Assembly (NCBI GenBank): GCA_947493175.1
Contig: CANLQD010000002.1
Coordinates: 868,001-932,000, forward strand
Direction of reading: 5' to 3'
Length of the DNA stretch: 64,000 bases
Source: an uncultured Flavobacteriaceae bacterium
GTDB lineage: Bacteria; Bacteroidota; Bacteroidia; Flavobacteriales; Flavobacteriaceae
Shown here: positions 33,031 through 42,050 of the stretch, piece after piece
How the letters are laid out: each line of letters starts with the position of its first letter
How positions within the stretch are numbered: position 1 is the stretch's first letter
Translations under genes and position numbers: made by a program
Notes under the pieces: model-generated
Database searches by the model: none
The model's input: only the letters and a program-made list of their open reading frames with translations
Told to the model about the DNA's origin: nothing

Positions 33031-33606
33031 TTAAGAGAACAGGTGTTTTTTGCGAATACGGTGTAGTGTTTCCCTCGAAGTACCCAGATAGGAAGCTATG
33101 GTACCAATAGATGCGTTTTGGATGATGTCGGGTTTCGTTTTTACCAAATCTAAATAGCGCTCCTCGATTGATTTGTGGGAAATAGCTTTAAGCTGATCTA
33201 ATATTTTGATGAGTGTTCTTTCGATGATGCGTTTTGCAAAATTGCTCCACTTCACATTGGTATTCACTAACGAATCGTATTTTTCCTTGGTCAACACGTA
33301 TACTGTGCAATTGGTTAGGGCTATACAACCATCTTCTGAACGTTTGCTTTCCGAAAAACTCTCTAAATCGGTACAAAAGCAAGGCCCATCATGTAAATCT
33401 ATTGTTTTTCGCTCACCGAGTTCATTATAGTTGAAATGGTGCAATACGCCCTTTGCAACAAAAAAGATGGAATTTACAATGGCACCTTGTTCAAAAAGTA
33501 CCGTCCCTCTTTTAATCTGTCGTTGCTCAAAATGGTCGACTAGAAAACTCATTTCCTTGGCCGATAATTCTTTTGAATCGTTCAAAAATGTACGCAAAGC
33601 TTCCAT
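33031..33606 (-). CDS. Crp/Fnr-family regulator
   Basis: A 191-residue protein. Residues of about 15-125 form a cyclic-nucleotide-binding beta-barrel (IKRGTVLFEQGAIVNSIFFVAKGVLHHF). The C-terminal part is a short helix-turn-helix (IGTIASYLGTSRETLHRIRKKHLFS). The Arg/Ser cAMP-binding pair of E. coli Crp is not evident, as is usual for Flavobacteriia members of this family, so the ligand is unknown. It is upstream of the SRPBCC gene on the same strand, with a Crp-like box between them. Confidence 0.88.
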   Translation of the reverse strand: MEALRTFLNDSKELSAKEMSFLVDHFEQRQIKRGTVLFEQGAIVNSIFFVAKGVLHHFNYNELGERKTIDLHDGPCFCTDLESFSESKRSEDGCIALTNCTVYVLTKEKYDSLVNTNVKWSNFAKRIIERTLIKILDQLKAISHKSIEERYLDLVKTKPDIIQNASIGTIASYLGTSRETLHRIRKKHLFS

Positions 33607-33701
33607 GAATAACAGATTTATCCTTTAAAATTACGGAAAAAACACAGCGCCTTTTGAAACGACGTCCCGAAACGTAGAATTTAACACTGAGTCAACGAAA
33701 A
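33607..33701. other. Short gap between regulator and esterase
   Basis: Ninety-five bases, no feature seen apart from the expected promoter of the Crp-like gene. Confidence 0.3.
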
Positions 33702-34622
33702 TTACTCTAGACTGTTTATCCACTCGAACATTCGTTCCGTCCAACCACGTAGATGGGGATCCGTTCTGGCCAAGGAAAATCCATGGCCGCCTTTTGGATA
33801 CACATGCAAGGTCGCTGCGACCCCTCTGTCTTTAAGTGCCTTCAAAAAAACCAAACTATTTTCTACCGGAACACCTTCGTCATCTATTGCGTGAAATAAA
33901 AAGGTAGGTGGCGTATCTTCTGTCACTTGTTTCTCATTGGAAAAGTAGTTCACCATTTCCGCTGACGGATTCTCTCCCAACAAATTATATTGAGACCCTT
34001 TATGGGTCGATGCTTCCCCAAAAGTAATGACGGGATAGCCCAAGGCCATAAAATCGGGGCGTGCACTAAGGCTATCGACCGTATCGATAGGGTCGTAGAC
34101 CTTATCATTGAAATGCGTACCCAAGGTAGAAGCCAAATGGCCCCCTGCTGAGAAGCCAATGATCCCTATCTTATCGGATTTTATACGAAAATCGGCCGCT
34201 TTTGATCGAACGAGCCGCAATGCCCTTTGCGCGTCTATTAAAGGCACATTGTGTTTTTCTTTTTGCGAAGTATCCGATGGAAGTCGATACTTGACCACGA
34301 TGCCCGCAATGCCCTTTCCATTCAAAAATTTAGCAATATCCGTACCTTCTTTATCATAAGCGAGAATGCTGTAGCCACCACCGGGAAAAACGAGTACCGC
34401 TTCTCCGGTAGCATTTGATTTTGCAGGTAAGTACACCTCAACGGCAGGCTCCTGTACCTTACCGATCAGTAGCGCTCCCTTTAATATTTCTACCTCTTTT
34501 TCTTCTGAAGCGATGCGATTGGGTATTTTGTCCTTTGGCCAAAGGGGCATTATAGTATCCTGTGCTTTGCTTGATAGTATCGCCGTAAATAGCAACCCAA
34601 CTATCCATACCTGTCTTCTCAT
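33702..34622 (-). CDS. Secreted alpha/beta-hydrolase (carbohydrate esterase type)
   Basis: A 306-residue protein with a Sec signal (LSSKAQDT). It is an alpha/beta-hydrolase of the BD-FAE/xylanase-associated esterase group. FPGGGYSILAYDKEG forms the oxyanion region, GFSAGGHLAS carries the nucleophile Ser158, HAIDDEGVP the Asp, and KGGHGFSLA the His. The expected role is removal of acetyl or other ester groups from a polysaccharide in the periplasm. It lies 18 bases after a sulfatase gene in a minus-strand run, so it belongs to the glycan operon. Confidence 0.87.
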   Translation of the reverse strand: MRRQVWIVGLLFTAILSSKAQDTIMPLWPKDKIPNRIASEEKEVEILKGALLIGKVQEPAVEVYLPAKSNATGEAVLVFPGGGYSILAYDKEGTDIAKFLNGKGIAGIVVKYRLPSDTSQKEKHNVPLIDAQRALRLVRSKAADFRIKSDKIGIIGFSAGGHLASTLGTHFNDKVYDPIDTVDSLSARPDFMALGYPVITFGEASTHKGSQYNLLGENPSAEMVNYFSNEKQVTEDTPPTFLFHAIDDEGVPVENSLVFLKALKDRGVAATLHVYPKGGHGFSLARTDPHLRGWTERMFEWINSLE

Positions 34623-34640
34623 ATGCTCTCAATTTTTTGA

Positions 34641-36287
34641 TTAGAACCCGGGAATCGGATCGTCTGGAGCAATAGGCTTGCCCTGCCAGATTATTTCTCC
34701 GTTTTTATATTCCAACACTCGCTGGTAATTTCCGGTATACGGTAAATGATTGTCTTTTGGAAGCCAGACCGCCAAACTATCTGCCATCGACCGAAACTCA
34801 GGATGTTCAATCAAGTTGGTCCACTCGTTCGGGTCTTTTTTCATGTTGTATAGTTCTTCGCTCCCATCGGCGTACCGAATATACCGCCAATCTTTGGTGC
34901 GAACCGAATGGTTGTTCCAGTTGTTCGTAGTTATTGCTGGCCATGAACGCGGGTTATCGACATCCTTTAATTGTGGTACCAAACTATGCCCCTCCAACCC
35001 CTCTTTAACCGGTAGGCCGCAAAGCTCGTTCAATGTCGGATAGATATCGAGCAACTCTACAGGTTCATCGGTTTTCTGTGCCGTACCCACATTTTTTCCG
35101 GCAAATATTAAAGGAACACGGGTAGAACGTTCCCACAGGGTGTTTTTACCTGAAATCTCCTTTTCCCCTAAATGAAAACCATGGTCAGACCACAAAACAA
35201 TGATCGTATTTTCCTTTTGACCATTTTTTTCAAGTGCGTCTAGTACGCGACCCACTTGACTATCCATAAAACTGATAGCGGCGAGATAGGCCTGTACAAA
35301 AAGGGTATCTTGTTGTTTTTCTTGAAACCATTTCCAACGAGGCTCCGGTACGTCCCAATGATTGTACCAAGAGGCCCGTGGTGTATCTTCTCGATCATTG
35401 GCCAACATAGGAGGCATCTGAACAGCATCTTTGGGATACATTCCAAACTGCGCTTCCGGTGCGAAAAGGGGCACATGGGGCAGAAAAAAACCGACGCCCA
35501 AAAAATAAGGGCCTTCCGGTTTGCTCTCCAAGACATCGACCGCCCAATTGGCCACTTCCCAATCTTGTATGTCCTCGTCCTTTAAACCAAAATCTCCCCA
35601 GTCTACCCAAGGGTTGTTTCCCCCCGGAGTTTCACCCGCCAATTTCTGTTCGGGTCGTTTCTTTACTCCCGATTTTGGCCCCAACGAATCGAATTCGGCA
35701 TCTGTTTTACGATCTCCATATCCACCGTGATAGATTTTACCTGTCGCATAGGTCTTATACCCATGTTTTGAGAAATACTGAGGTAGGGTAACTACATCTT
35801 TCAAGTCGGGTACGTCCCGTATCCATGGGGATAGTCCATAGACCCCTGTAGTCGATGGTCGATACCCTGTGAGCAAACTGGTTCGAGACGGATTGCATAT
35901 GGGCGATTGGGTGTGTGCGTTCGTAAACAGGGTCCCCATAGCGGCCAAACGGTCTATGTTAGGGGTCTTTACCTGCGGATGGCCCTGCAAACAACCGACC
36001 CAGTCGTTCAGGTCATCGACCGCAATGAACAGTACATTGGGCTTTTGCTCCGTACCGTTCTGCTGTTTAGGGGCTTCCGAACAAGATTGAAACAAGAGGG
36101 AGAGGACCCCCATCATCAGTAAAAATGTTCGGCCTGCAGCATTCGGACAAGAAATCCCAAACTGACTTGAAAAACTCTCACTTTGGCGTATTTCCCCAGC
36201 CCTGGTATTGCTGGTCGAATACAAGTCAAGAGTGAATTTAAATGGTCTATTGTTGACCTTTGATCCTTTAATCATAAAATTCTTCAT
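34641..36287 (-). CDS. Sulfatase (family S1, iduronate-2-sulfatase-like) lipoprotein
   Basis: A 548-residue formylglycine sulfatase. The modification motif CNPSR is at Cys131 in PICNPSRTSLLTG; VLFIAVDDLNDWVG supplies the metal Asp pair, TGKIYHGG the Lys/His, and LWSDHGFHLGE the C-terminal metal site. The CNPSR form and LNDW pattern fit the S1_7 (iduronate-type) group. The lipobox FQSC is at residue 69, far from the first ATG. That ATG at 36287 overlaps the previous gene's stop as ATGA, which favours coupled translation. The first 56 residues have no known role. It should remove sulfate from a glycan in the operon with esterase and dipeptidase. Confidence 0.88.
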   Translation of the reverse strand: MKNFMIKGSKVNNRPFKFTLDLYSTSNTRAGEIRQSESFSSQFGISCPNAAGRTFLLMMGVLSLLFQSCSEAPKQQNGTEQKPNVLFIAVDDLNDWVGCLQGHPQVKTPNIDRLAAMGTLFTNAHTQSPICNPSRTSLLTGYRPSTTGVYGLSPWIRDVPDLKDVVTLPQYFSKHGYKTYATGKIYHGGYGDRKTDAEFDSLGPKSGVKKRPEQKLAGETPGGNNPWVDWGDFGLKDEDIQDWEVANWAVDVLESKPEGPYFLGVGFFLPHVPLFAPEAQFGMYPKDAVQMPPMLANDREDTPRASWYNHWDVPEPRWKWFQEKQQDTLFVQAYLAAISFMDSQVGRVLDALEKNGQKENTIIVLWSDHGFHLGEKEISGKNTLWERSTRVPLIFAGKNVGTAQKTDEPVELLDIYPTLNELCGLPVKEGLEGHSLVPQLKDVDNPRSWPAITTNNWNNHSVRTKDWRYIRYADGSEELYNMKKDPNEWTNLIEHPEFRSMADSLAVWLPKDNHLPYTGNYQRVLEYKNGEIIWQGKPIAPDDPIPGF

Positions 36288-37006
36288 TCACATTCCCATT
36301 TAAAATTAGCTACTTTATCTTTGTGGGCACCTGACAGGTTATAATGCCACCATTCGGTTCTGGTAGACCAAAAACCATGGGCCTCCATGGTCTCCTTCAA
36401 TAATTTGCGATTATCAAGGATTTCTTGTGGCAAATCGGTCATATCATGATAGGCCCGTTTTCCAAAAAAATCGAAGTCGGTTCCCATGTCCAACTCCTCC
36501 CCTTCCAAAGTCTCAAGGGTAATATCGACTGCTCCGCCTTTATTATGAATCGATCCCTTTTTCGGATTCGCTACATATTGCGGGTTTGGTACTATGGCCC
36601 ACATCTTATACTGCACCGAGTTAGGGCGGTAACAATCAAAAAATTTGATTCGGACCCCTTCTTTTTCAAAGGCTTTGTTCGCTTCCAAAATTGCCTTGAC
36701 TGTTTTGACCCGCATATAACATTCACCACAGTCATATACCTTTTCCTTTAAAAAATTATTGGTAGTGGCATACCGCAAATCATAGGCAAACCCATCACTA
36801 AAATCGGCCAATCGCACAAAGGTGGAATCGGCTAAATTTTCGAAAGTCCGAAACGCTTTTGCCGTGGGTTTTGATTCAGAAACTACGGTATCCAATGCTT
36901 TTGCTGTTGAAGCGGCATCTTCTAACGGCACGCTCTTTTGGGCCGGGTTCTCTTTACAAGAGATGGTCATCACAAAAAGAATCCATAAACAACTCAAATG
37001 CTTCAT
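36284..37006 (-). CDS. VanX-type D-Ala-D-Ala dipeptidase-like lipoprotein
   Basis: A 240-residue lipoprotein (TISC). The M15D fold is complete: CYRPNSVQYKMW, SIHNKGGAVDITL with the zinc His and Asp, and EWWHY with the catalytic Glu and zinc His. VanX enzymes split D-Ala-D-Ala, but many periplasmic relatives act on peptidoglycan fragments. No vanA or vanH is nearby, so vancomycin resistance is not implied. It overlaps the sulfatase start by four bases, placing it in the glycan operon, where a peptidoglycan role is unexpected. Confidence 0.87.
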   Translation of the reverse strand: MKHLSCLWILFVMTISCKENPAQKSVPLEDAASTAKALDTVVSESKPTAKAFRTFENLADSTFVRLADFSDGFAYDLRYATTNNFLKEKVYDCGECYMRVKTVKAILEANKAFEKEGVRIKFFDCYRPNSVQYKMWAIVPNPQYVANPKKGSIHNKGGAVDITLETLEGEELDMGTDFDFFGKRAYHDMTDLPQEILDNRKLLKETMEAHGFWSTRTEWWHYNLSGAHKDKVANFKWECE

Positions 37007-37437
37007 TGGTCACAATCATTAGTTGAGACTCTACCTGCCTGCGGCAGGTATACACCTTAGTACAAGACTTTCCCCCGAATGGTCGGGGCTACAAACTTTC
37101 AACAAGTCGGCAGTGGCACTCGGTAGTTCTAAAAGGACCCAAGCTGTTTATTGTCAACTGCCCAACGCTACTCTGGCGGAATGTTCAAAAATAATTCCGT
37201 TCTTTTCTCAAAACCTATGCCTTTAAAATGCATAGTGGTTTAGTTTGGAATATGAAATCAGTTTATGAAGTGGTTTGGATTTTTTGGATTGAGGCGAAAA
37301 GGAACCATTTTTTGTCATCTTGAAGCCTTTTTTAAGTTGCATAGCAGGGCTACGGAAAGAAAAAAGTCGAAAAGAGTGTAAAAAAAGTAGCATTTCTTAG
37401 CCAATTGAAAAAATTTAAACCACTTCTATATTCAAAA
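37007..37437. other. Intergenic stretch with small hairpins
   Basis: About 430 bases with no gene. A hairpin ACCTGCCTGCGGCAGGT lies near 37034-37050, and AAACC...GGTTT with ATGC/GCAT arms near 37209-37239. The promoter for the VanX-sulfatase-esterase operon should be in the left part. Confidence 0.45.
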
Positions 37438-38538
37438 CTACTCTTTTATGGCCAATGCCAACCGTTTAAAAAACTCATTGTAAACAAAGGGCTTCCCTTT
37501 AACCGGGTTTCCATCCTCGCCCCTTCTTACAAAAACCATATTCCATTCCGGAATCACAAAACACATATTATTGTGCAATCCACTGGCATAATACAAGGAT
37601 TTGGGAGCGTCGGGCATGTGCCATTTCCCGGTAGGCATCTTGCCATTCACCCACCAGTTGTAGCCGTAACAGCCACGGCCATCTACATTATTTCTGTCCG
37701 TATCGGCCACTTTGTTCGTAAAAACCTGATTTTTGGTCGCTTTTTCGATCCATGTTTTTGACAACAATTGTTGGCCGTTCCAATTTCCTTCATTCAGGTA
37801 AAAATGTCCGAAACGTGCTAATTGTTCTGCATTGATCTTTACACCGGTACAGCCATTATTGACCGTTAACCCAGGCAAGGATGGGTCCTGTTCGGTACCC
37901 CATTCGTAAGTTCCCAGACCTATTATCTCCCCTACTTGTTCGTCAAAAATGGCTTTGAGGCTTTTACCGGTTTTTAGGGTCAACAACCGGCCAAACATCA
38001 TTTGCGCCTCATCCCAATAGGCGTATTGGGTACCTGGGGCGAACAAGGCTGAATCGATGGCATAGGGCGTCCAGGACCAGTCCTCACTGACTTCGTTCCA
38101 TCGGGTGGAGCCCTTGCCACTGTAACCGGAGGTCATGCTTGAAAAATGCTTTAATTGTAACTCTGGATATAAATCGGAGACTGCCGTATCGATTTCTTTG
38201 GCAAAGGTTTCCTCGCTGAGCACCCCTTGGTCGGTTAGTATGCCCAAAACCGAACTGGTAAACGACTTGCTAGAGGAATAGATATTGTGCTTTTTGTAAA
38301 TGCTATCACCCTTGTAAATGTTATAGCCATTACGAACGATAAAAACCTCCTCCAGCCCATCTGCTCCCGATTCGGAAGCCAAATATTCAAGGGCTTCCTG
38401 CATTTTCCCTGCATCGACCCCGAGTTCTTCCGGGGTCTTTTCGACCCATGTATCCGCCGGAAAAACCATGGGCAATGGTTCTTTCCCGGAATTACAGGAT
38501 ACCAACAAAAGCAACTGTAAAACAAATAGATATCTCAT
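37438..38538 (-). CDS. Serine hydrolase of the beta-lactamase/PBP4-like group
   Basis: The 366-residue product starts at the ATG at 38538 (MRYLFVLQLLLLVSC) with a lipoprotein signal; an ATG four codons upstream is possible. The SxxK motif is in YSSSKSFTSS (Ser/Lys about 88-91 from this start), and AYWDEAQMMFGRLL takes the place of the Tyr-x-Asn region. The third motif is not a clear KTG. The fold is the class C beta-lactamase-like serine hydrolase family, whose members include esterases and peptidases. It precedes the glycan operon on the same strand, 54 bases after the DUF5060 enzyme, and may act as an esterase on the same glycan. Confidence 0.83.
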   Translation of the reverse strand: MRYLFVLQLLLLVSCNSGKEPLPMVFPADTWVEKTPEELGVDAGKMQEALEYLASESGADGLEEVFIVRNGYNIYKGDSIYKKHNIYSSSKSFTSSVLGILTDQGVLSEETFAKEIDTAVSDLYPELQLKHFSSMTSGYSGKGSTRWNEVSEDWSWTPYAIDSALFAPGTQYAYWDEAQMMFGRLLTLKTGKSLKAIFDEQVGEIIGLGTYEWGTEQDPSLPGLTVNNGCTGVKINAEQLARFGHFYLNEGNWNGQQLLSKTWIEKATKNQVFTNKVADTDRNNVDGRGCYGYNWWVNGKMPTGKWHMPDAPKSLYYASGLHNNMCFVIPEWNMVFVRRGEDGNPVKGKPFVYNEFFKRLALAIKE

Positions 38539-38592
38539 TTCACCTGACATTTTAAAACTCTTATACTAGGATATTATATCTATGTATCCTTT

Positions 38593-40449
38593 CTATTTTC
38601 TTTTGATCACGACCACCCAGTCCATATCACTTTTTCCATCAAGGGCCGAAAGGGTAACACTATTGGGTTTGGTAATTTTCCACCCGCCATTTTGCATATC
38701 ATACAACTTACCACCTCCTTTCGGGTCAAAAAAAGCAATGGTAAAGGCACCGTCTCCTATTTCAAGGTCGGTAGTCTCATTTTTAGGAAGGTACACCACA
38801 TAAATTTCATCTTTTTTAGCAAAGCAATAGGCTCGTTCATTGCTCACCAACTCATCATGGGCCTTCATTTCCCAAAAGGGTAAATGATCATTAAAAAACC
38901 TTTTGGCGTGGCCACTAATTGTCCACCATTGGTCACGGGCCCTGAAATCCTCGGCCGCCATATCATTATTGGGCATATCCATACCTCCGAAATACCAAGA
39001 AGTTCCTGCGCCACCACTTAACAAACTGCCCCATAAACTGGTACGCATCACCATATCGTAATTATTATTGGCCGCGGTATCAGTGGTTACCCCAATATCC
39101 CAATGGCCTATCTCGTCTAAATAGACAACCCATGGTTTTTTATGCTTTGTAGAGAGACCGCGCCATTTTTTCACCTCTTTATGCACTTCGGTAGTATCGA
39201 ACATTTGTAAAGACGGCACTTCAAAATCCCGATAGCCCAACATAGGCGTCAATGTTTCCTTAATGGGATCCAGGGGACGACCTTCCATCGACTTGCCCGT
39301 TACTCGAATATGATTGTGTACCGCTATCGGATGGTCGTACGGATCTATATTTCTGATGTAAGCGGCATAACTTTTTAATTGCTCCGAACTGCGATTCGTC
39401 TCTTCTCCCAAATTCCAAACAACTCCTAAATGATGTCCGAACCGTGCGACCAGCTCCTTGTAATACAATTTACGCTCCAATCCGAGTTCTCCTTTGTTCA
39501 AAATAGTATCGTTCTCCGTTTCTTGGGTAAACAGGTTCATCGCTATTCCCAACTGATCCATATGGGTAAAAACCATTTCCCATTGCGCCAACTTGCTCAC
39601 ATCGTAACGGGTCTGTTGGTCAGGTTGGGTCCAAGGCCAAACATCATCTCCGTCTCCATGTTCGTTCATCGTTAAAAAGTAGAGGCTGTTCATTTCTTTT
39701 TCAGACATGTAATTAAGGGCCCCGATGATTGCCTTGCCCCTGCCATCTCCCCAAGTAGGATCACCGTTTTTCCAATCGGCGATATGTGTCGGGTACGCAT
39801 GCAAACCATTATTCAAGGTAGGGGTATCGGCACCTCCATTGTCAAAAGTGCCATCAAACTCATGGTACGCCAAAAAGTTTTCGGGACTCCCGACCCCATT
39901 TTTTAAAAAGGGTTGTCCCGATTCGGTTTGCTCTAAATAATGCTTTCCGACGTAAGCCAGTTTCCCGGTTCTATAAAATCCCAAAGCCGTAGAATCTGCC
40001 TCTGAAATCTTAAAACTTCCGCTTGTCTTCCATAGCGAATTGGTTACCTCCGGGGCTTTGTAAGCCGTTACCGCAATATCGTTTCCACGAAGTAGCTGAG
40101 CGTCGAATTGCCAATCCCCGGTTGCGGGCGGTGCGAATTTCACTTGCCATTTGTTTCCCGATATGGCGCTGGTGTTGGCAGCATCTCCATCGGCTGCAAA
40201 ATAGCCGTGTACGGGAATGGTATCCCTACCATTGTGAAAACGTGTTATCAAGCTATAGCTCAAAAACGGATTTATCGAATCGGTCTCCGATACTTCAGGT
40301 CCGTCAAAAGTGATGGTCACAGGCTGCCATTTTATAAAGCTGCCCTCGATGATATGGTTTTGATTCCTTTCTTTGTTGGTACAGGCCGCAAGGCAAAGGA
40401 ACGCTGCATAGACAAAACCTATCGGTTTCAGCCTCTGAACAATTTTCAT
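38593..40449 (-). CDS. DUF5060-type glycoside hydrolase lipoprotein
   Basis: A 618-residue lipoprotein (LAAC). Residues of about 35-135 form a DUF5060 N-terminal Ig-like domain (WQPVTITFDGP..GDWQFDAQL). A TIM-barrel catalytic domain spans about 150-520, with candidate acid/base Glu349 or Glu350 in NLGEETNR and nucleophile Glu446 in VYLDEIGHW, as in GH5/GH140-type clan-A enzymes. The C-terminal beta domain (about 530-618) matches the putative collagen-binding/DUF5605 type. It starts a minus-strand operon and is divergent from the GH1 gene across a 185-base region. The linkage it cuts is not clear from sequence. Confidence 0.82.
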   Translation of the reverse strand: MKIVQRLKPIGFVYAAFLCLAACTNKERNQNHIIEGSFIKWQPVTITFDGPEVSETDSINPFLSYSLITRFHNGRDTIPVHGYFAADGDAANTSAISGNKWQVKFAPPATGDWQFDAQLLRGNDIAVTAYKAPEVTNSLWKTSGSFKISEADSTALGFYRTGKLAYVGKHYLEQTESGQPFLKNGVGSPENFLAYHEFDGTFDNGGADTPTLNNGLHAYPTHIADWKNGDPTWGDGRGKAIIGALNYMSEKEMNSLYFLTMNEHGDGDDVWPWTQPDQQTRYDVSKLAQWEMVFTHMDQLGIAMNLFTQETENDTILNKGELGLERKLYYKELVARFGHHLGVVWNLGEETNRSSEQLKSYAAYIRNIDPYDHPIAVHNHIRVTGKSMEGRPLDPIKETLTPMLGYRDFEVPSLQMFDTTEVHKEVKKWRGLSTKHKKPWVVYLDEIGHWDIGVTTDTAANNNYDMVMRTSLWGSLLSGGAGTSWYFGGMDMPNNDMAAEDFRARDQWWTISGHAKRFFNDHLPFWEMKAHDELVSNERAYCFAKKDEIYVVYLPKNETTDLEIGDGAFTIAFFDPKGGGKLYDMQNGGWKITKPNSVTLSALDGKSDMDWVVVIKRK

Positions 40450-40516
40450 TGGTGGTAGTTTGATTTAATGCCATCAAGATAGGGATATTTTTTCGTTGCC
40501 AAAATCCGCATCTTTT

Positions 40517-40536
40517 CAAATTCGTATTTGAATTTG
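40517..40536. promoter_or_regulatory. Inverted repeat in the divergent glycosidase promoter
   Basis: CAAATTC-GTATTT-GAATTTG lies in the 185-base region between the divergent DUF5060 and GH1 genes. It is placed for a regulator that controls both operons. Confidence 0.5.
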
Positions 40537-40634
40537 TCAGTATCTTGCTAGCGTTTTTCCCGATTTATCATCACTTTTATACATCGGTCCTTTCGAGCTT
40601 TGGAGGCGATCAAACTTTCTAAATTTAAGCATAC

Positions 40635-42044
40635 ATGTTACAATTTCCTTCCGATTTTTTATGGGGTTCTGCCACCTCGAGCCATCAAATAGAAGGTGCC
40701 GCTACCGAAGATGGCCGAGGCTGGAGTATCTGGGATGCCCATTCCCATACACCAGGGAGAACTGCCAACAACGAAAATGCCGATGTTGCTTGTGACCACT
40801 ATCATCGCTACAAGGAAGACGTGCAACTCATGGCCGACTTAGGGCTTACCGCTTATCGTTTTTCGATTTCCTGGAGCCGTATACAACCCGATGGGCAAGG
40901 AGCTGTGAACCCAAAGGGTATCGCCTTCTACAACAACTTGATAGACGAACTGTTAAAACATCATATTACCCCATGGATTACCTTATATCATTGGGACTTG
41001 CCATTGGCTTTGCAAACTGAAAAAGATGGCTGGTTGAATCCTGAAATTGCCGATTATTTTGCCGCCTATGCCGCTATTTGTTTTAAACACTTCGGAGATC
41101 GTGTAAAACATTGGATAACCTTAAACGAACCTTGGGTTGTTGCTATATTAGGTCATGGGGAAGGTGTTTTTGCCCCGGGTAGAAAGTCGAAAAGCGAACC
41201 GTACCAAGCCGCCCATCAGTTACTCAGGGCACATGGGAAAGCGGTGCAATTATATCGAAAGCAATATCAACCCGAACAAAAAGGCAAAATCGGAATCAGC
41301 AACAACTGCGACTGGCGCGAACCCTTGACCGATTTACAGAAAGATAAGGACGCCGCTACCCGTTCATTGGAATTTTTTCTCGGTTGGTTCGCAGACCCTA
41401 TCTACCTCGGGGACTATCCACAGGTAATGAAGGATCGGGTGGGCGATCGATTGCCAAAATTAACTCAAGAAGACCGAGCACTCCTCAAGGGTTCTTCAGA
41501 TTTCTTTGGATTGAACCACTATACAACACTTTATGCGTCGGACGTTAACCCAAATGCCGAGGTCCAGAGCGAAGTTTATGGCAATGGGGGCATTTTTGAA
41601 GACCAATATGTACAGCTGACCGCCGATCCTAATTGGAAAATGACCAGTATGAACTGGGCAATCGTGCCTTGGGGATGTCGAAAACTCCTTGAATGGATCA
41701 GCGAACGATATGACAACCCGCCCATTTATATTACAGAAAATGGCTGTTCACTGGAAGACAAAATCAAAGACGGAGCCATTCAGGATACAGTTCGTAAGGA
41801 GTTTATTGAAAGCTATTTGGCCGCCTGTCACAAGGCCATCGAAAATGGAGTAAACCTTCAAGGCTATTTTGTGTGGTCGCTTCTAGACAATTTTGAATGG
41901 GCCCTCGGGTATTCAAAACGCTTTGGTATTCATTATGTGGATTACGAAACCCTTGAACGTACCCCCAAGAATTCCGCACTTTGGTACAAAGAAGCCATAA
42001 AAAACAGCGGATTCGAATTCACTCAAACCAATACCAAGATTTAA
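40635..42044 (+). CDS. GH1 beta-glycosidase
   Basis: A 469-residue GH1 enzyme. The opening FPSDFLWGSATSSHQIEGA is the family signature. The acid/base Glu165 lies in TLNEPWVV and the nucleophile Glu368 in YITENGC; SLLDNFEWALGY closes the aglycone site. There is no signal peptide, so it is cytoplasmic and would hydrolyse imported beta-linked disaccharides or glycosides (beta-glucosidase or beta-mannosidase type). It leads a plus-strand operon with GH92 and five further genes; the GH92 gene starts seven bases after its stop. Confidence 0.95.
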   Translation: MLQFPSDFLWGSATSSHQIEGAATEDGRGWSIWDAHSHTPGRTANNENADVACDHYHRYKEDVQLMADLGLTAYRFSISWSRIQPDGQGAVNPKGIAFYNNLIDELLKHHITPWITLYHWDLPLALQTEKDGWLNPEIADYFAAYAAICFKHFGDRVKHWITLNEPWVVAILGHGEGVFAPGRKSKSEPYQAAHQLLRAHGKAVQLYRKQYQPEQKGKIGISNNCDWREPLTDLQKDKDAATRSLEFFLGWFADPIYLGDYPQVMKDRVGDRLPKLTQEDRALLKGSSDFFGLNHYTTLYASDVNPNAEVQSEVYGNGGIFEDQYVQLTADPNWKMTSMNWAIVPWGCRKLLEWISERYDNPPIYITENGCSLEDKIKDGAIQDTVRKEFIESYLAACHKAIENGVNLQGYFVWSLLDNFEWALGYSKRFGIHYVDYETLERTPKNSALWYKEAIKNSGFEFTQTNTKI

Positions 42045-42050
42045 ACTGCC

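Noticed and set aside
36284-37006. Vancomycin resistance based on the VanX-like gene
   Set aside because: No vanH or vanA partner nearby; the gene lies in a glycan operon and Gram-negative hosts are naturally insensitive.
37034-37050. GC-rich palindrome CCTGCCTGCGGCAGG as a REP-type repeat
   Set aside because: I see only one copy in the window, so there is no evidence of a dispersed repeat family.
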